64,000 bases of DNA from Gautieria morchelliformis (taxonomy: Eukaryota > Basidiomycota > Agaricomycetes > Gomphales > Gomphaceae), in the NCBI GenBank assembly GCA_015179125.1, contig WHVA01000040.1, forward strand, positions 186,001 through 250,000, read 5' to 3'. The translations under genes were made by a program, and so were the position numbers. The notes below the pieces were generated by a model, which saw only the letters and a list, made by a program, of their open reading frames with translations, did not search any database and was not told where the DNA came from. Below, piece after piece: positions 60,447-64,000 of this stretch (position 1 is the first letter of the stretch; each line of letters begins with the position of its first letter).

Positions 60447-61255
60447 TTAATAGGGCTTGTGCCGGTTGTTCTTCCTCTCCTTCTCCAATTGCTTCGCCTT
60501 CCTGTGTCCAATTTCCACAGGCCTAATGGCGGTTGTATCGGCTTTCTTGAGCTTGACAGGCCTATTGCCAACGTACTTTCCTGTAAAATAAATTAAAACT
60601 CAGAATCTTCAAAATGTCCTGGGGTAGCCTTGTAAGACGCTAACCATCCATCTCTTTCCAAGCCTTCAAGAAATCTTCAGGGTCTGAGAAGGCGACAAAG
60701 CCATACTTAGCCTAGAACAGGTCAGGGCAGACAAAAGGACGCGTAATGAAACAAACCTTCTGACTCAACCTGTCCCTAATAACCCGAGCCTTAGTGAAAG
60801 ACGTATACTTGTTGAAGGCATTCGCAAGCACGTCATCGGAGACATCATTGCTCAGATCACCGACGAATAGCCGAAACCAGTCTATCGCGGGTCAGCTGAT
60901 TAGCTGATTCGATTCGGAGGTGTACCCACGGAACAAAGTGCTCACTTGGATCCCACTCAAGCAATGTCTGGTCTTCCCAGACTTTGCCGGCCCCCTTGCG
61001 CAAAACCGTTGTACGCTTTCCCCCTTTAGCAACTTTGCCACCAGCACCGCCTTTCTTGTCTATCATGGCACCTGGAACGTAGACACTTTGCTGAGCGAGT
61101 ATTCCGACGTCATATTCGTATGCATTTGCAGGAACCGGGGCGCTTGATGAGGGTCCGGGAAGAGATGGACCTTGGTATGGCTGGTGATATGGATTAACAT
61201 CGTACCCTTGGGACTGTTGGGCGGCGTACTGAGTGTAGTAAGGGTTTTGGCTCAT
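60447..61255 (-). CDS. RNA-binding protein of the RBM42 type (single RRM)
   Basis: The N-terminal half is Gln/Tyr/Pro-rich and disordered ('MSQNPYYTQYAAQQSQGYD'), with a basic patch ('KVAKGGKRTTVLRKGAGKVW') just before the RRM. The RRM starts after 'LLEWDP' with 'FRLFVGDLSNDVSDDVLANAF' shortened by introns: RNP2 'LFVGDL', RNP1 'KYGFVAFSD'. The C-terminus 'NRPVKLKK...HRKAKQLEKERKNN' matches the conserved end of RBM42. RBM42 proteins act in splicing and mRNA control. Four exons. It is divergent from RPL5 with 276 bases between start codons, probably containing a 5' UTR intron of RPL5. Confidence 0.88.
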
Positions 61256-61531
61256 GGTGGAGTGGATAGCAAGACGGAGATCGCCGAGTCTTACGTAACA
61301 TTATTACTTACATAACGTCAAGACCGTCGATATCGTCTCAATATTTCCTCTTGCTCCTGAAAGTGAGTATTTCTTAATTTTCTTTGGGATTCACAAGGAA
61401 ATAGCCATGGTGAAGATGTGGAGATAGTCCGGGGTCAGAGCGATTAAGTGGTTCAGAGCGATGGATTGGTGTTACAGAATACGGATGCACTTCCATAGAA
61501 CGCGTCTCTCTGACTTCAGTATTTTGTTTAG

Positions 61532-62667
61532 ATGCCTTTCGTCAAGGTCGTCAAGTCCAATGCATACTTCTCGCGATACCAAGTGAAATATCGCCGCCGG
61601 AGAGAAGGTAAAACCGACTGTAAGTTCAAGTACCTACATGGAGATGCGCTCTGTTTTGACGTGCATGAATAGACTACGCGCGCAAACGTCTAGTTGTTCA
61701 GGCAAAGAACAAATAGTATGAACTGTCATCTTCCTCCTCAGGGCGTATTTTGACTCCCCACTCAGCAACGCACCGAAGTACCGCCTTGTCGTTCGTTTCA
61801 CCAACAAGCAAGTCATCTGTCAAATCGTGTATGCGCGGATACAGGGTGATTTCGTTCTGTGTGCCGCACGGTCAAGCGAACTCCCTCGCTATGGAATCAA
61901 ACACGGCTTAACAAACTGGACTGCTGGTATGATCATTCTTAAATCCGATTTGGCTTACTTCTAATTTTCATGCAGCCTATGCTACTGGCTTGCTTGTCGC
62001 TCGTCGTGCCCTGCATAAACTTGGCTTAGCTGACAAGTATGAGGGTATTGCAGAACCAGATGGCACCGTCAGCATGACGGAAGCGCTTGATGACGAGGAC
62101 GCACCGCGTCCTTTCAAATGTTTCCTTGATGTCGGTCTCAAGCGCACTTCAACGGGAGCTCGTGTGTTCGGCGCTCTAAAAGGCGCATCCGACGGTGGTA
62201 TATTTATACCCCACTCCGAGAAACGCTTCCCCGGCTATGATGCAGAAAGCAAGCAGCTTGATGCAGAGGTGCTTAAAAAGTACATTTTCGGAGGTCATGT
62301 CGCTGAATACATGGAAAGCCTGGAAGAGGAGGATGATGAGAGGTCAGTTTTGCACCATATGCCTCTGGCATCTACTGACGCCATCTTGCATAGGTTCAAA
62401 AAGCAGTTCGCGACCTACCTGGCGGACGGCATTGGCTCTGAAGACATGGAGGAGCTTTACCAAAATGCGTACGCGGCGATCCGTGAAGATCCCACGTTCA
62501 AGCCCACAGAGAAGCCGAAAGACTGGAAGGCCGAAAGTCTCAAGTACAAGGTTGCTCGACTTACGAAGGACCAGAGGCAGGAGAGAATCCAGAAGAAGAT
62601 CCAGGAGTTCAAGGAGAGTGGGGGCGATGCTATGGAGGAGGATGCCGAAGAGGAGGACGACGAGTAA
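61532..62667 (+). CDS. RPL5: 60S ribosomal protein L5 (uL18)
   Basis: Binds 5S rRNA and enters the large subunit as the 5S RNP. It starts '[19 protein letters not shown]', then '[16 protein letters not shown]', '[19 protein letters not shown]', '[19 protein letters not shown]', '[19 protein letters not shown]', '[16 protein letters not shown]' and an acidic C-terminus '[10 protein letters not shown]'. Length about 300 residues, as expected. The intron at 62,343-62,393 is 51 bases with no in-frame stop; removal restores 'DDER|FKKQF', the family sequence, so it must be an intron. Small introns interrupt the first third repeatedly. Confidence 0.95.
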
Positions 62668-62871
62668 GGGCACGCGATGTCTCATGCAATTACTTTGGGC
62701 AGCTTTTAAAATGCACAATCAATATGCACATGCTATGATGGTCCCAATTGTTTGGTCGCGGTTATGACATAGCCCCGATGAGTCAATGACTCATGTCATG
62801 CGTGACACATAAGGATCCATATAAGCCCCCCAAGTTAAACCGTCATGTGGGGTCGAAACTCCTCAGCTCTT

Positions 62872-64000
62872 ATGTCAAATTATCAACTCTATCAGCAAGC
62901 TCTAACCTCTGCAGGTCATGGTACTCCGCTATGGGAGCCATCCAGTACCACCAGCCAAACTGCGTTGCGAATTGGAGATGTTGGGTATCTTCGGTTTGGC
63001 ACATTCGTTCGCTTGTTCAATGTCACCTTACCCTCTGGACACCGGGAAAACGAAAACGGAGAACCAGAGAACTATGTTCCTTTAGTGGTGCATCCCACTG
63101 AATGGCATCGCACAGTAATACCGAAGGGAATCATAGCAAGCTCTGGTATTCAGGTTTCAAGTTTGCAGCAGGATGACAGGTCAGCCATCACCTCGTTTTG
63201 AGAAAATACCGAATTGACAGTATGACTTGTAGTCCCCACGTCAGTTTTAGATGTACAGACAAAATCGGAGCAGTGATCATGGCGGAAGATGACGTGATTC
63301 GCGAGGACGTCGTGAATCTGGGGCCGTTTGCAGACTACGCTGCTACCCATTCGCACACCTGGATCAGATTCGCGCGGCATACCCTCATGCGGGAAGTCGC
63401 ATTGCACGAGCTGATCCTATTGACTGGCTGTGATCTCACTCGTGGCCGGTACTCCGTCACAGTGTTCAATGGTGCCCATACTTCAAAGAGGCCTGGGCAC
63501 GGTGCCTCCTTCCAGCTTGCTCGCCCCGGATCCGGAACGCGCCTCTGCCCGAATCCAGAAGCCATCAGCTATTTTCAGCATAACTACGGGCCTTCGTCGT
63601 CAATGCGATCCGTGACGCCATGCTTGTTTATACGTGGGTTCAAGCTCTTGGATCGCCATGTCGAGAGAATGGAGGACGAGGAAGCAGATCGGAACGAAAT
63701 TGAGGACAGCTGCGGTACTGCTCAGGTATGGCTGGAACCTTTACATTGAGATAGGCTGAGCTGATCCCTGTCTTGCATAAGTCACGCGGGCCATTGGATG
63801 CCATCTTACGCTACTTATGTGATGTACGTTGCTGTTCGAGTACTACGAAAAACACTTACGCATTGGTGTAGAAATCGGATGCGGATATGGCGATCACTCA
63901 TGATCTTGATCTTATACGGCTGCTACATGTAAGTAGCATGGCTAGCTGATGTTGGTTTTTTCTAACTCTATACCCAGAAGGACAAGGTTTCTTGGGATTA
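62872..64000 (+). CDS. Uncharacterised agaricomycete-type protein, N-terminal part
   Basis: Belongs to an expanded family seen in agaricomycete genomes whose members begin 'xxYxLYxxAL..xGHGxPLW', continue 'RIGDVGYLRFGTFVRLFNV' and contain 'FRCTDKIGAVI', 'LHELILLTGCD' and 'CLFIRGFKLL'. The first exon ends near 63,179 and the second starts near 63,242. Later exons run off the window at 64,000. The start was placed at 62,872 (MSNYQLY), matching the family, although an in-frame ATG lies at 62,845. No function is known to me for this family. Confidence 0.7.

Overview
The window is nuclear DNA of a filamentous fungus, almost certainly an agaricomycete basidiomycete. Genes are packed closely on both strands and are cut by many introns of about 50-65 bases. 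The host proteins (TOM20, FMP27, DUF2985, the AAA family, the 62.9 kb family) are of basidiomycete type, and the repeats are a Ty3/gypsy chromovirus, a Ty1/copia element, a hAT transposon and a Helitron.

Bases 1-11,835 form a transposon island. A Ty1/copia element on the minus strand enters from the left edge and abuts a broken Ty3/gypsy chromovirus (746-5984). The chromovirus carries an antisense ORF with a zinc-cluster motif and is saturated with the pentamer TTCCG/CGGAA. A hAT transposase without its N-terminus follows (6034-8379). After it comes a region ending in a typical Helitron 3' terminus (hairpin plus CTAGT), which holds captured host exons, including a piece of dynein heavy chain AAA4.

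Bases 11,956-31,312 hold glutaminyl-tRNA synthetase, a large uncharacterised protein with an N-terminal Cys-pair domain, a decayed 4-coumarate-CoA-ligase-like pseudogene, an AAA ATPase gene with at least one frameshift, TOM20, a SET-domain protein that might be spliced onto TOM20, COX18, ribosomal protein eL6, a pyrimidine 5'-nucleotidase-like HAD protein and a PHAF1/UPF0183 protein. PHAF1 and DPB2 (DNA polymerase epsilon subunit B) share an 85-base divergent promoter containing an MluI cell-cycle box.

Bases 33,998-47,155 hold the giant FMP27/BLTP2 lipid-transfer protein, a protein-kinase pseudogene and a DUF2985 membrane protein. Bases 47,400-64,000 hold MET6, two tandem alpha-tubulin genes, CFT2/CPSF100, ARF1, an RBM42-like RNA-binding protein, ribosomal protein uL18 (RPL5) and the start of an agaricomycete-specific uncharacterised gene. 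Apart from the transposon island the content is housekeeping: translation, mitochondrial import and insertion, replication, mRNA 3' processing, cytoskeleton and vesicle traffic. Many neighbours are divergent pairs sharing short promoters (AAA/TOM20, RPL6/5'-nucleotidase, PHAF1/DPB2, MET6/alpha-tubulin, CFT2/ARF1, RBM42/RPL5).
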